Of a stretch of DNA of 64,000 bases, positions 16,527 through 24,991 are shown in pieces; within the stretch, counting starts at the first letter, position 1, and each line of letters opens with the position of its first letter. Below the pieces are notes generated by a model that was not told the origin of the DNA, searched no databases, and saw only the letters and a list, made by a program, of their open reading frames with translations. The DNA comes from [Clostridium] fimetarium (GTDB taxonomy: Bacteria; Bacillota; Clostridia; Lachnospirales; Lachnospiraceae): assembly GCF_900111235.1 (NCBI RefSeq), contig NZ_FOJI01000005.1, positions 215,396 to 279,395 of the forward strand. The letters are read 5' to 3'. The translations under genes and the position numbers were made by a program.

Positions 16527-17237
16527 ATGATCAATTTTAAATTTATCATCGCATCATTTCCTGAAATTATTAGGGCAATTCCTATTACACTTCTAATGGC
16601 ATTTGTTTCTGCAATAATTGGTTGGATACTTGGATTTGGAATTGCGTTAGTCCGAAAATATAAAATCCCCATAATTTCTCAGATATGTGCTATTTTTGTA
16701 TCATTAATGAGGGGAGTTCCGATGGTTATCTTGTTGTATATTTCCTATTATGCTTTACCAATTATAATTTATAGGTATGGAACAGGAGTTGGATTAAAGC
16801 TTGATATCAATGTATTACCGGCCGTTGTATATGCAATTATAACATTGACCCTTGGTCAGGCTGCATATGCTTCAGAAATATTTCGCTCTGCACTCGCAGC
16901 CATAGATGAATCGCAAATGGAAGCGGCTTGTAGTGTTGGTATGACAAGAAATCAAGGTCTACAACGAATTGTATTTCCACAGGCGCTTGTAATTGCAGTC
17001 CCTAATTTAGGAGGTTTGTTCGTTGAATTAGTAAAGGGTACTTCCTTGGCATATTATGTAGGCGTTTACGAGATTACTGCAACTGCCAATCTGTTAGCTA
17101 TGCCGTCCTACAATTTTATTGAGGCCTATATAATAACAACAGTAATTTATGAAGTTATTAGTTTTATCTTCAATTTTTCCTTCCGGAAAATTGAAAACAG
17201 GCTCAAGAAATTTCGAACGGGAATTGTTGCCTTATAA
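16527..17237 (+). CDS. Polar amino acid ABC importer permease 2
   Basis: A 236-residue permease, second of a pair. Motifs: LMRGVPMVILLYISYYALP (about 65-83) and the EAA loop ESQMEAACSVGMTRNQGLQRIVFPQA near 130-155. GGAGG lies 8 bases before the ATG. It closes the importer operon, and a hairpin terminator follows 70 bases later. The two permeases differ enough to expect a heterodimer, as in TcyLM. Confidence 0.87.
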   Translation: MINFKFIIASFPEIIRAIPITLLMAFVSAIIGWILGFGIALVRKYKIPIISQICAIFVSLMRGVPMVILLYISYYALPIIIYRYGTGVGLKLDINVLPAVVYAIITLTLGQAAYASEIFRSALAAIDESQMEAACSVGMTRNQGLQRIVFPQALVIAVPNLGGLFVELVKGTSLAYYVGVYEITATANLLAMPSYNFIEAYIITTVIYEVISFIFNFSFRKIENRLKKFRTGIVAL

Positions 17238-17309
17238 AATATTCAAGGAAGATATGTTTGTGTTAAGATATTAAAAAAAGTATATAAAAATAATGAAAAA
17301 AATTGAAGT

Positions 17310-17351
17310 AAAAAGCATCCAATGATGGAAATATATCGGAGGAAGCTTTTT
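17310..17351 (+). terminator. Intrinsic terminator after the amino acid importer
   Basis: AAAAAGC-x-TCC (17310-17320) pairs with GGA-x-GCTTTTT (17341-17351) around a 20-base loop, with T residues in the right arm. Confidence 0.65.
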
Positions 17352-17431
17352 GCTGTATATTTAAATATATTTATTTAGATTAGTGGAACAATTTTAATTT
17401 CATAATTAGTGGATTGATTTTAAATTTAGGG

Positions 17432-17504
17432 TTGACAAAGCAATTCATTCATAGTATAAATATTAAAACAATATTTCATAGTAACCATACTATTTAAGTA
17501 TGAT
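17432..17504 (+). promoter_or_regulatory. Promoter and operator of the sulfonate-importer operon
   Basis: TTGACA (17432-17437), a 17-base spacer and TATAAA (17455-17460) form a near-consensus promoter. A 7-7-7 site ACCATAC-N7-GTATGAT lies at 17484-17504, matching 11 of 14 arm positions of the site before the NifH gene. Two additional TTCATAG half-sites lie at 17448 (overlapping the -10 box) and 17475. Confidence 0.65.
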
Positions 17505-17579
17505 ATATTTAGACGATACATTTGAGTTTCGCATTACAGATGTTTAATAGACAAATAATATTAAACTAGGAGGATTTTT

Positions 17580-18674
17580 ATGTTAGATATTAGAACCCCA
17601 GAACAGTATATTAATGAAGTAGGAAGTATAAAAAAAGCTGGAGAGTATATAGGAAAATACGGAAAAAATGCATTGATTATTGCAAGCGCTAAAGCCTTAG
17701 CCACAGTAAGTGATGATATTTTTTTAAGCCTAAAGGAGAATTCAATATCTTATGAAGTAATTCAATTTACAGGTTATCCTACATTGGCAAAAGCAAATGC
17801 ATATTCTGAGATCGCAAAAAATACCAACATAAGCGTTGTTATAGCGATAGGCGGCGGTAAAGTACAGGATGTATCAAAGGCTACTGGAGATTTAGCAAGA
17901 CTTCCAGTAATCGCAATTCCAACCATAGCTGCAACATGTGCTTCTTGGGCAGCTGTATCCATTATATATAATGATGAAGGTGATTTTGAACAAGTACATC
18001 TAAATAGATTTACCCCTAGGTTAATCATTGCGGATCCTGAAATCATCTTGAATGCACCAGAAAGATACATAAAGGCCGGGATTGTTGATACATTTGCAAA
18101 ATGGTACGAAACTATTCCAGGAATCACAGGAAAAGATGATGCGTTGCCATTACAGATTTCTGTAAATGGAGCGAAAATAGCACTTGATCTTTTAAACGAA
18201 AAAGGCTTAAAGGCTGTTGAAGATAGCAGAAAAGGTGTCATTTCAAAAGAAGGAATTGATACAATTGATGCGATTATATATTTGGCTGGTTTTGTTGGTA
18301 GTTTCGTAGGGGAAAGAGCATTTGCAGGATTTGCACATCCATTTTACCATGCATCACGAAGAATACCGTCAACAAGACATATTCTACACGGAGAATTAGT
18401 TTCCTATGGATTAATTACACAGCTTATACTTGAAGGAAAACAAGAACAGGAAATATTTGAAGTCATTCGAAAATTTGACCAATTTGATGTTGCATTTACA
18501 TTAGAAGATATTGGCCTTGCAGAAGATTCTAAGAATAAGCTCACAATAATTGCAGAGAGAATATTGAAGGAATTCCCAGGCTATACGAAATTAGGCTTTG
18601 GAACAACTGTTGAAGAAATTGTTGCTGGCTTATATAAGGCTGACGAATACGTAAGGAAATACAGAAGCGCGTAG
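17580..18674 (+). CDS. Iron-containing alcohol dehydrogenase family (HcxA/GldA-like)
   Basis: A 364-residue NAD(P)-dependent dehydrogenase. The nucleotide motif VVIAIGGGKVQDVSKATGD (about 90-108) and IPTIAATCASWAAVSIIYNDEGDF (about 119-142) place it beside E. coli YbdH (HcxA), a 2-oxo-acid reductase, and glycerol dehydrogenase. Metal ligands are likely the Asp in KAGIVDTFAKWYE and His in FAHPFYHASRR and RHILHGE. It starts with AGGAGG 7 bases upstream and lies 16 bases before an aminotransferase. In E. coli ybdH also lies beside an aminotransferase gene, ybdL, which prefers methionine. A role on a 2-oxo acid from a sulfur amino acid is therefore a fair inference. Confidence 0.78.
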   Translation: MLDIRTPEQYINEVGSIKKAGEYIGKYGKNALIIASAKALATVSDDIFLSLKENSISYEVIQFTGYPTLAKANAYSEIAKNTNISVVIAIGGGKVQDVSKATGDLARLPVIAIPTIAATCASWAAVSIIYNDEGDFEQVHLNRFTPRLIIADPEIILNAPERYIKAGIVDTFAKWYETIPGITGKDDALPLQISVNGAKIALDLLNEKGLKAVEDSRKGVISKEGIDTIDAIIYLAGFVGSFVGERAFAGFAHPFYHASRRIPSTRHILHGELVSYGLITQLILEGKQEQEIFEVIRKFDQFDVAFTLEDIGLAEDSKNKLTIIAERILKEFPGYTKLGFGTTVEEIVAGLYKADEYVRKYRSA

Positions 18675-18690
18675 GAAGGGAGTTGCGAAA

Positions 18691-19794
18691 ATGGCTGTTA
18701 AAGAAAGAGAAGCATTAGGCAAAATTAATAATTACATAGCCGCAAGAACGCTAGAGTCGGTAAAAAGGGAATTTGGACTTACAGAGGTAATCAAACTCGC
18801 GGGAAATGAAAACAGAATTGGATGCTCGCCATTCGTACATACGGCAATCCAAAATTTTTTTGGCCAGTTATCCTACTATCCCGATATGAAATGCACCAAA
18901 TTGAGAGAACAACTTGCAAAAGAATTTGACATTGATGGGGAACAACTAGTATTTGGAAATGGTTCATTTGAACTTATTTCATTTGTCGCTCAAACATTTT
19001 TGGAAAAAGGAGATGAGTCCATAATTTCAGTACCTTCATTTGGATGGTACACAAATGTAACTTTGCAGATGGATGCAAAACCAGTAAATGTTCCACTAAA
19101 GAATTTCACAGTGGATTTACAAGCTGTTTATAATGCAATTACTGATAAAACCAAGGTGATCTGGATATGTAATCCTAATAATCCTACAGGGACATTATTA
19201 GACCAGAAAAAGCTTTTAGATTTTATAGATAAAGTAGGAAAAGACATAGTTATTGTTTTGGATGAGGCCTATATCGAATATATTGAGGGCGACTATCTTG
19301 ATACTACAACACTCATCACTAAATATGACAACTTAATTCTTCTAAGAACATTTTCAAAGGTATATGGTCTGGCATCATTTAGAATTGGATATGGGATTGC
19401 AGATACGGACATTATTCTTAAAATGAATAAAGTAAGGCCACCAATTAATATAAATGCACTTGCACAAGAAGCAGCAGTGGCTAGTCTTGGCGATAAGGAA
19501 TTTAAGAAAATAGTCCAAGATAATAATAAAAAAAGTCTTGAATTTTACTATTCTGAATTAGATAAATTAGGCCTAAATTATGTAACGTCAAATTGTAATT
19601 TTATATTATTTGATACAACAAAAGACAGTGTATGGATTGAGAATGAATTCATAAAGAGAGGGTTTATCATACGGTCAGGAGTTGAATTTGGATATCCGAC
19701 GTGGGTTCGAATTTCAATTGGAACATGGGAGGATAACGTAAAAGTCATTGAGATACTACGAGAGGTGTTACTTAATACACAGAATGTGTACTAA
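18691..19794 (+). CDS. Class I/II PLP aminotransferase (HisC-like)
   Basis: A 367-residue fold-type I aminotransferase. Motifs: KLAGNENRIGCSP (about 31-43), the WICNPNNPTGT block (about 158-168), VLDEAYIEY with the PLP aspartate, RTFSKVYGLASFRIGYG with the Schiff-base Lys, and the Arg of WVRISIG near the C-terminus. It looks like histidinol-phosphate aminotransferase, but no other his genes are near. Its pairing with the dehydrogenase and the SsuABC-type importer suggests a catabolic or salvage role, perhaps on a sulfur-containing amino acid. Substrate is uncertain. Confidence 0.82.
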   Translation: MAVKEREALGKINNYIAARTLESVKREFGLTEVIKLAGNENRIGCSPFVHTAIQNFFGQLSYYPDMKCTKLREQLAKEFDIDGEQLVFGNGSFELISFVAQTFLEKGDESIISVPSFGWYTNVTLQMDAKPVNVPLKNFTVDLQAVYNAITDKTKVIWICNPNNPTGTLLDQKKLLDFIDKVGKDIVIVLDEAYIEYIEGDYLDTTTLITKYDNLILLRTFSKVYGLASFRIGYGIADTDIILKMNKVRPPININALAQEAAVASLGDKEFKKIVQDNNKKSLEFYYSELDKLGLNYVTSNCNFILFDTTKDSVWIENEFIKRGFIIRSGVEFGYPTWVRISIGTWEDNVKVIEILREVLLNTQNVY

Positions 19795-19955
19795 GGGCGA
19801 AGATAAAATGACTAATGGTTAGCAACAAAATGATTAATATATAACACAAAATGTTTAATAGAAAATAGTGAAAAGAGTTTTGGTCTTGAAAAACAGGCTT
19901 GAAATTATAAAAAAGAGTGAGACGAAAGGTTTCCCAAATGGGAAGGTGAAAAATT

Positions 19956-21029
19956 ATGAAAAAGATTAGAAGAGGTCAATTTGGTAAAAAAGTGAGTACA
20001 ATATTACTCGTTATAAGCGTTTTATCAACATTTGTATTAGCAGGCTGTGGAGCTGATAAGACAACAACATCAACAGCAACATCATCATCAACAATAGAGT
20101 ATCCATCAAGTTTAAATAAGACAGTTGTTCTTAGAGTAGCAGAAACAGGTTGGGATTCTTATAATCAATTACTAATTGCAGCAGGATTAGATGATACCCC
20201 ATATACGGTTGAATATGCAATATTTCAGGGTGGAAACTTATGCCTTGAAGCAGTGGCAGCAGATAAGATCGATTTTACAGGCTCAAGTGAAATACCACCA
20301 ATTTCAGCATCACTTGCCACAAACGGAGGGAACTTTAAAATCGTTGCAGTAAGTAACTCAAGTCCACAAAATCAGGAACTTGTGACGATGGGAACTTCAG
20401 GAATTAAAACAGTTGCAGACTTAAAAGGTAAAAAAGTAGGATATATCAAAAATACAACAGCACATTACTTCTTGTCACAAATGCTAACAGCTGCAGGTCT
20501 CAAATGGAGCGATATAACACCAGTAGAAATCACAACAGCTGATGGCGTTACTGCATTAAAAGCAGGTAGTATTGATGCATTTGCAAGTTACGGAAACTCA
20601 ATCAATGCAGCTAAAAATATTGGAGCTGTAACATTAAAATCAGCACTTAAAATTTTATCGGGTAATTTCCCTTATGAAGTATCAGACAAAGCGTTAGCGG
20701 ATACCAATAAGAGAGCTGCCGCAGCGGACTATCTTGCAAGATTACAAAAAGCAAATGAATGGCAAAAAAATAATCTTGATAAATGGGCAGAGATTTCAGC
20801 AGATCCAACAGGACAGACCTATGATGATGCTTTAACATTATTAAAAGCTACGTATGCTGATTTTGCTACATCTGTAAAAATTGCTGATGATGCAATCATC
20901 AAGTCAGAACAAAGCGTGGCAGATACATTTTATGAATTGGGATTATATGCAACAAAAGTGGATGCTTCAAAATTATACGATAAATCATTTTCAAGCGATT
21001 ACACAGCAGCACTAAGTAAATTCAAATAG
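19956..21029 (+). CDS. ssuA: SsuA/TauA-type substrate-binding lipoprotein
   Basis: A 357-residue NMT1/SsuA-family binding protein. The signal peptide ends at lipobox LAGC (Cys about 31), then a Thr/Ser linker. Features: VVLRVAETGWDSYNQLL, the ligand-region FTGSSEIPPISASLATNGGNFKIVAVS (only cited), and TVADLKGKKVGYIKNTTAHYFLSQML, the standard SsuA hinge. It binds aliphatic sulfonates or similar compounds in characterised members. The mature protein contains a long C-terminal helical region. The spacer before it (19795-19955) carries a small TTCCC-AAAT-GGGAA hairpin next to the Shine-Dalgarno site. Confidence 0.85.
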   Translation: MKKIRRGQFGKKVSTILLVISVLSTFVLAGCGADKTTTSTATSSSTIEYPSSLNKTVVLRVAETGWDSYNQLLIAAGLDDTPYTVEYAIFQGGNLCLEAVAADKIDFTGSSEIPPISASLATNGGNFKIVAVSNSSPQNQELVTMGTSGIKTVADLKGKKVGYIKNTTAHYFLSQMLTAAGLKWSDITPVEITTADGVTALKAGSIDAFASYGNSINAAKNIGAVTLKSALKILSGNFPYEVSDKALADTNKRAAAADYLARLQKANEWQKNNLDKWAEISADPTGQTYDDALTLLKATYADFATSVKIADDAIIKSEQSVADTFYELGLYATKVDASKLYDKSFSSDYTAALSKFK

Positions 21030-21045
21030 ACGGAGGTTTGTTAAT

Positions 21046-21807
21046 ATGGATAGGCTAAAACAAGCAATTAGGTTAATTGTTCCATGGTTACTACCAATAT
21101 TTCTTATAATATGGTGGTACTTAGCAACAGTAAATACAACAACTGCCTCAATAATGCCGGCACCAGGTAAGGTTTGGGATAGGGCCGTTAAAATGCTAAA
21201 GACTGGTCAGTTACAAGAATACACAGCAGTTAGTACGCAAAGAGCATTACTAGGTTTATTGATAGGTGGTGTGATTGGCCTTGTTCTTGCTATACTAACC
21301 GGTATTTCAAAAACTATAGATCTCGTTCTTAATACATCTATACAGATGCTTAGAACAGTTCCCGTACTTGGCGCAATCTCACTTATGATTATCTGGTTTG
21401 GGATTGGTGAAGAAGTTAAGATATATATGGTTGCATTTGGAGTGTTTTTTCCAATCTATATTAATACATATCATGGAATAAAAAGCGTCGACAAAGGTTT
21501 AATCGAAATGGGAAAAGTTTATGGATTGAACAGATTTAAATTATTTATCAATGTTATATTACCAAGTTCATTATCCTCAATATTAGTAGGGTTACGATTA
21601 TCACTTGGAACAATGTGGCTTATTCTCATAGCAGCTGAAACAATTGCAACAGACGCAGGTATTGGTTATATGGCAATGAGTGCAAGAGAATTGATGCAAA
21701 TGGATAAAGTCGTATTATGTCTACTTATCTATGCACTTCTTGGTAAATTATCTGATGTGATTGCCAGAGCATTGGAATTCGTACTTTTAAGATGGCAGAG
21801 AGCATAG
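21046..21807 (+). CDS. ssuC: SsuC/TauC-type ABC permease
   Basis: A 253-residue inner-membrane permease with six or so spans. The EAA loop is seen at GLIEMGKVYGLNRFKLFINVILPSSL (about 152-177, cited as a motif), followed by GLRLSLGTMWLILIAAETI, typical of SsuC. It sits 16 bases after the binding protein and 15 bases before the ATPase. The three form a complete sulfonate-type importer. The sulfonate assignment rests on family and on the sulfur locus; nitrate or thiamine-precursor importers share the fold. Confidence 0.85.
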   Translation: MDRLKQAIRLIVPWLLPIFLIIWWYLATVNTTTASIMPAPGKVWDRAVKMLKTGQLQEYTAVSTQRALLGLLIGGVIGLVLAILTGISKTIDLVLNTSIQMLRTVPVLGAISLMIIWFGIGEEVKIYMVAFGVFFPIYINTYHGIKSVDKGLIEMGKVYGLNRFKLFINVILPSSLSSILVGLRLSLGTMWLILIAAETIATDAGIGYMAMSARELMQMDKVVLCLLIYALLGKLSDVIARALEFVLLRWQRA

Positions 21808-21822
21808 AAGAGGAGATGGCTA

Positions 21823-22575
21823 ATGGGAGAAAATTTAACAGGATATGAAATAAAAATTGAGAACCTTAGTAAAAGCTTTGGAAATCTGGAAGTCCTAAAA
21901 GATATCAATCTTACGATACCACAGGGACAGTTTGTTGCTATCGTAGGGCATAGTGGATGTGGGAAAAGTACGTTGCTGCGAATCATAGAAGGACTTGATA
22001 TTCCAACAGTAGGAAGTCTTAGTGTAAATGATAAGAAAGTAAATGGCGTTGATAGCAATGTAAGGTTTATATTTCAAGATGCAAGACTTCTTCCCTGGAA
22101 AAGCGTTTTAAATAATGTACTAATAGGAACAAAAGATAGAGACAAGAAAAAAGCAGAAGAAGCCTTAGCGCATGTAGGGCTTCTTGAAAGAAAAAAAGTA
22201 TGGCCAGGAATATTAAGTGGCGGACAAAAACAAAGGGTTTCACTAGCGCGCGCATTATCAGGGGAACCATCCGTGCTGCTACTTGATGAACCGCTTGGTG
22301 CACTTGATGCACTTACAAGATTAGAGATGCAAAATTTAATCGAAGGTTTATGGAAAGAACAAGGGTTTACAGCAGTTCTCGTCACGCATGATGTAAGTGA
22401 AGCTGTAAAACTTGCGGATAGGGTAATTATAATTGATGGAAATTCAGTAAAATTAGATTTGGAAATATCACTACCAAGACCTAGAGTAAAGAATAATGAT
22501 AGTAGTTATTTTGAACAAAAGATTTTAAGCTATCTTATGCGAAGCGATGATAAGACGGATGATTTCACTATTTAA
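21823..22575 (+). CDS. ssuB: SsuB/TauB-type ABC ATPase
   Basis: A 250-residue ATPase. Walker A GHSGCGKST (about 46-54), the Q-loop FQDARLLPWKSVLNNV characteristic of SsuB/TauB/NrtD, signature LSGGQKQR, Walker B VLLLDEPLGALD and switch LVTHDV are intact. It completes the importer with the preceding two genes. Monooxygenases such as SsuD that normally release sulfite are not present in the window, which fits an anaerobe using another desulfurisation route. Confidence 0.88.
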   Translation: MGENLTGYEIKIENLSKSFGNLEVLKDINLTIPQGQFVAIVGHSGCGKSTLLRIIEGLDIPTVGSLSVNDKKVNGVDSNVRFIFQDARLLPWKSVLNNVLIGTKDRDKKKAEEALAHVGLLERKKVWPGILSGGQKQRVSLARALSGEPSVLLLDEPLGALDALTRLEMQNLIEGLWKEQGFTAVLVTHDVSEAVKLADRVIIIDGNSVKLDLEISLPRPRVKNNDSSYFEQKILSYLMRSDDKTDDFTI

Positions 22576-22692
22576 TACCCTCAAAAGATAAAAAGATATC
22601 TACAGGTAGACGGGATTGAACAGTGCAAAACATTCTTTCTCCCCACCATTTTGCATTAACACTGATTTTTAAAATGAAAGAGGTGAGAGGAA

Positions 22693-23544
22693 GTGCCAGA
22701 CAGAATACGTTTACTTGGTCTAGATTTGGATGGAACATTACTAAATAATAAAAAACAGGTAAACGGGCCTGACGAAGATAGAATAAAAAAAGCAATGCAA
22801 AAAGGTATTATTGTAGTACCAGTCACAGGTCGGCCCCTAAAGGGGATCCCAGAAAATATTAGAAAACTGTTTTACAGTTCCTATATGATTACATCCAATG
22901 GTGCAGTTACAACGGATATCAAACTTCAAAAAAATATAGATTGTGCTTATTTGAATAGTAAAAAGGTACTCGATATAGTGGAATTACTTCAGTGTCAAAA
23001 AGAAGAAGTAATGGTTGAGGTTTTTGCAGATGGAATTGGCTATGTTCAAAAGAAACAGCTTGATATGATCAAAGAATTGTACAGAGGAACAAACCTAGAA
23101 TCATATTTTCATACTAGTAGGATTCCAATAAATGACATAAAAAGCTTTATAGTAAGTAGAAATGATGATATTGCCGAAATTTCGATTATGACACGATCGA
23201 TTGCGATTAAGAATAAAATCAAAAAACTACTCAATGTGTTTGCTGATATCAAGATAACTTCATCTGTTCAGACAGATTTAGAAATAAATGCTCAAAATGC
23301 TGGAAAAGGGTTAGCACTTTTAAGATTGGCAAAGAAACTAGGTATTCAAAGTTCAGAAATTATGGCATGTGGCGATAGTGGAAATGATATTGAAATGCTA
23401 CAATCCGCAAGAATAGCAGTTGCAATGGGTAATGCAAATGAAGAAGTGAAAAGCGTTGCCGATTTTGTAACATCGAGTAACGAAGAAAACGGTGTCGCGT
23501 ATGCAATCGATAGATATATATTCAATGAAATCGTAGGAAAGTAA
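22693..23544 (+). CDS. Cof-type HAD-superfamily phosphatase
   Basis: A 283-residue HAD hydrolase with a IIb-type cap. Motif I LGLDLDGTLL (Asp11 nucleophile, Asp13), motif II VTGRP, the Lys in NAGKG and motif IV MACGDSGNDIEML are all visible. It begins at GTG 22693. It dephosphorylates a small metabolite, often a sugar phosphate or cofactor such as PLP or FMN. It is the last gene in the sulfonate operon, after a 117-base gap, and its connection to sulfur is not clear. Confidence 0.83.
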   Translation: MPDRIRLLGLDLDGTLLNNKKQVNGPDEDRIKKAMQKGIIVVPVTGRPLKGIPENIRKLFYSSYMITSNGAVTTDIKLQKNIDCAYLNSKKVLDIVELLQCQKEEVMVEVFADGIGYVQKKQLDMIKELYRGTNLESYFHTSRIPINDIKSFIVSRNDDIAEISIMTRSIAIKNKIKKLLNVFADIKITSSVQTDLEINAQNAGKGLALLRLAKKLGIQSSEIMACGDSGNDIEMLQSARIAVAMGNANEEVKSVADFVTSSNEENGVAYAIDRYIFNEIVGK

Positions 23545-23638
23545 GTGAATAGGAAGAAAAAGGGTTTATATAAATGTTTGATATTAGAAAAGCAAATAAG
23601 TATGACATAGTGGTGGAGTTATTTGGTATGATATGGAG

Positions 23639-23694
23639 TTGACATACATAAACTTTAATGATAAATCAGACTAAATATATCAAGTAAGTATGAA
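23639..23694 (+). promoter_or_regulatory. Probable promoter of the NifB operon
   Basis: TTGACA at 23639-23644 is followed after 17 bases by a weak TAAATC. A single GTATGAA half-site of the shared palindrome lies at 23688-23694, just before the Shine-Dalgarno site. The opposite half is not preserved. Confidence 0.45.
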
Positions 23695-23711
23695 AAGAAA
23701 AGAGGCCTATT

Positions 23712-24590
23712 ATGACAAATGCAAATAATTATGAAAATCTAAAAGCATCTCACCCATGTTTTGGTGGACATAAGAATAATAAAGGAAGAATCCATCTTCC
23801 AGTTAGTCCAGGATGCAATATACAGTGTAAGTTCTGTGATAGAAAGATTAATGATGTTGAGCAAAGACCTGGAGTTACTTCCAAGGTGATTACTCCAGAA
23901 GAATCATTAGATGTAATTAAAAGGGCATTGGAATTGTGCCCTGAGATTACAGTTGCAGGGATAGCAGGACCTGGTGATACACTGGCCACAGATAATGCCT
24001 TAAATACATTTCGATTGATAAAACAAAGCTATCCAGATCTTCTAAAATGCATGAGTACCAATGGTCTTTTATTATATGAAAGAGCAGATGAAGTAATAGA
24101 AGTTGGAATTGATTCACTTACTGTAACAGTAAATGCAGTAGATCCAGAGATTGAAGCAAAACTGAATTCTGCCATATTTTATCATGGGAAGAAGTATGAG
24201 GGAATAGAAGCTGCAAAAATTCTTATTGAAAACCAGTTAAAGGGAATCAAAAAGGTAACTAGCGCAGGAATTACCGTTAAGGTAAACAGCGTATTGGTAC
24301 CAGGAATTAACGAAGAACATATTCCTGAAATTGCAAAGGCAGTCAGTGAAGCTGGGGCATCTATTTATAATATTATTCCGCTTATTCCACAACATGAATT
24401 ATCAGATTCTCCAGCGCCAACCTGTGCGCAAATTGACGATGTAAGAACAAAAGCAGGACAGTACATAGATGTATTTAGACATTGCCAAAGATGTAGGGCA
24501 GATGCGATTGGGGTACCGGGCGAAAGTGATTTCGGAGACCAGATATACCAGAGAAGAATCTCTCATAAAGATACTTTCTCACATGGATAA
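23712..24590 (+). CDS. nifB: NifB-family radical SAM enzyme (cofactor precursor synthase)
   Basis: A 292-residue radical SAM protein without the C-terminal NifX domain found in many NifB. HPCF (14-17), the radical-SAM motif CNIQCKFC (Cys35, 39, 42), RPGVTS, AGPGDTLA (SAM binding) and the closing HCQRCRADAIG near residue 260 are the NifB signature set. NifB builds the carbide-centred 8Fe-9S-C precursor used by nitrogenases. Its presence, next to D2-K2 and a NifX-like carrier, indicates that at least one reductase here uses a NifB-derived cofactor. It is the only NifB in the window and probably serves all three pairs. Confidence 0.92.
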   Translation: MTNANNYENLKASHPCFGGHKNNKGRIHLPVSPGCNIQCKFCDRKINDVEQRPGVTSKVITPEESLDVIKRALELCPEITVAGIAGPGDTLATDNALNTFRLIKQSYPDLLKCMSTNGLLLYERADEVIEVGIDSLTVTVNAVDPEIEAKLNSAIFYHGKKYEGIEAAKILIENQLKGIKKVTSAGITVKVNSVLVPGINEEHIPEIAKAVSEAGASIYNIIPLIPQHELSDSPAPTCAQIDDVRTKAGQYIDVFRHCQRCRADAIGVPGESDFGDQIYQRRISHKDTFSHG

Positions 24591-24613
24591 TTAAAACAGG
24601 TAGGAGGCAGAAT

Positions 24614-24976
24614 ATGTCATACAAGATAGCGGTGGCATCAACGGATGGCAAAGTGGTTAATCAGCATTTTGGAAAGGCAGATCAGTTTTACATCATTGAA
24701 GTTGACGATGAAAGCAAATATGAACTAGTAGAACTGCGAAAACTGCCTCCGGTCTGTCAAGGTGGTGATCATGATGATGATGCAATAAAAAGAAATGTAA
24801 AATCATTATCGGACTGTCAATATGTATTGGTTAGCAGGATTGGGCAGAGAGCAGAAAATGAATTAGAAGGTCATGGAATTAGTGTATATATTATACCTGA
24901 CATAATTGAGGATGCATTAAATAAGTTGATTTCTTATGTGGAAATAAACAATATGATAAATAATCTTGCAAAGTAG
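24614..24976 (+). CDS. NifX/NafY-like Fe-(Mo) cofactor carrier protein 1
   Basis: A 120-residue protein of the dinitrogenase iron-molybdenum cofactor family. It starts YKIAVASTDGKVVNQHFGKADQFYIIEV, the family signature (only cited), and keeps the conserved His of QHFG (about 18) that is thought to bind cofactor. The rest is a RNase-H-like fold with CQYVLVSRIG. Members carry NifB-cofactor between NifB and the reductase. It lies 23 bases after NifB and 15 before D2. Confidence 0.88.
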   Translation: MSYKIAVASTDGKVVNQHFGKADQFYIIEVDDESKYELVELRKLPPVCQGGDHDDDAIKRNVKSLSDCQYVLVSRIGQRAENELEGHGISVYIIPDIIEDALNKLISYVEINNMINNLAK

Positions 24977-24991
24977 GAGGAAACGAGATCA

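Noticed and set aside
17774..18241. 155-codon minus-strand frame within the dehydrogenase gene
   Set aside because: Shadow of the dehydrogenase; no start signal and no family resemblance.
23576..23644. Short frame MFDIRKANKYDIVVEL… before NifB
   Set aside because: It runs through the promoter of the NifB operon and has no good Shine-Dalgarno site; perhaps a relic of an acetyltransferase start.
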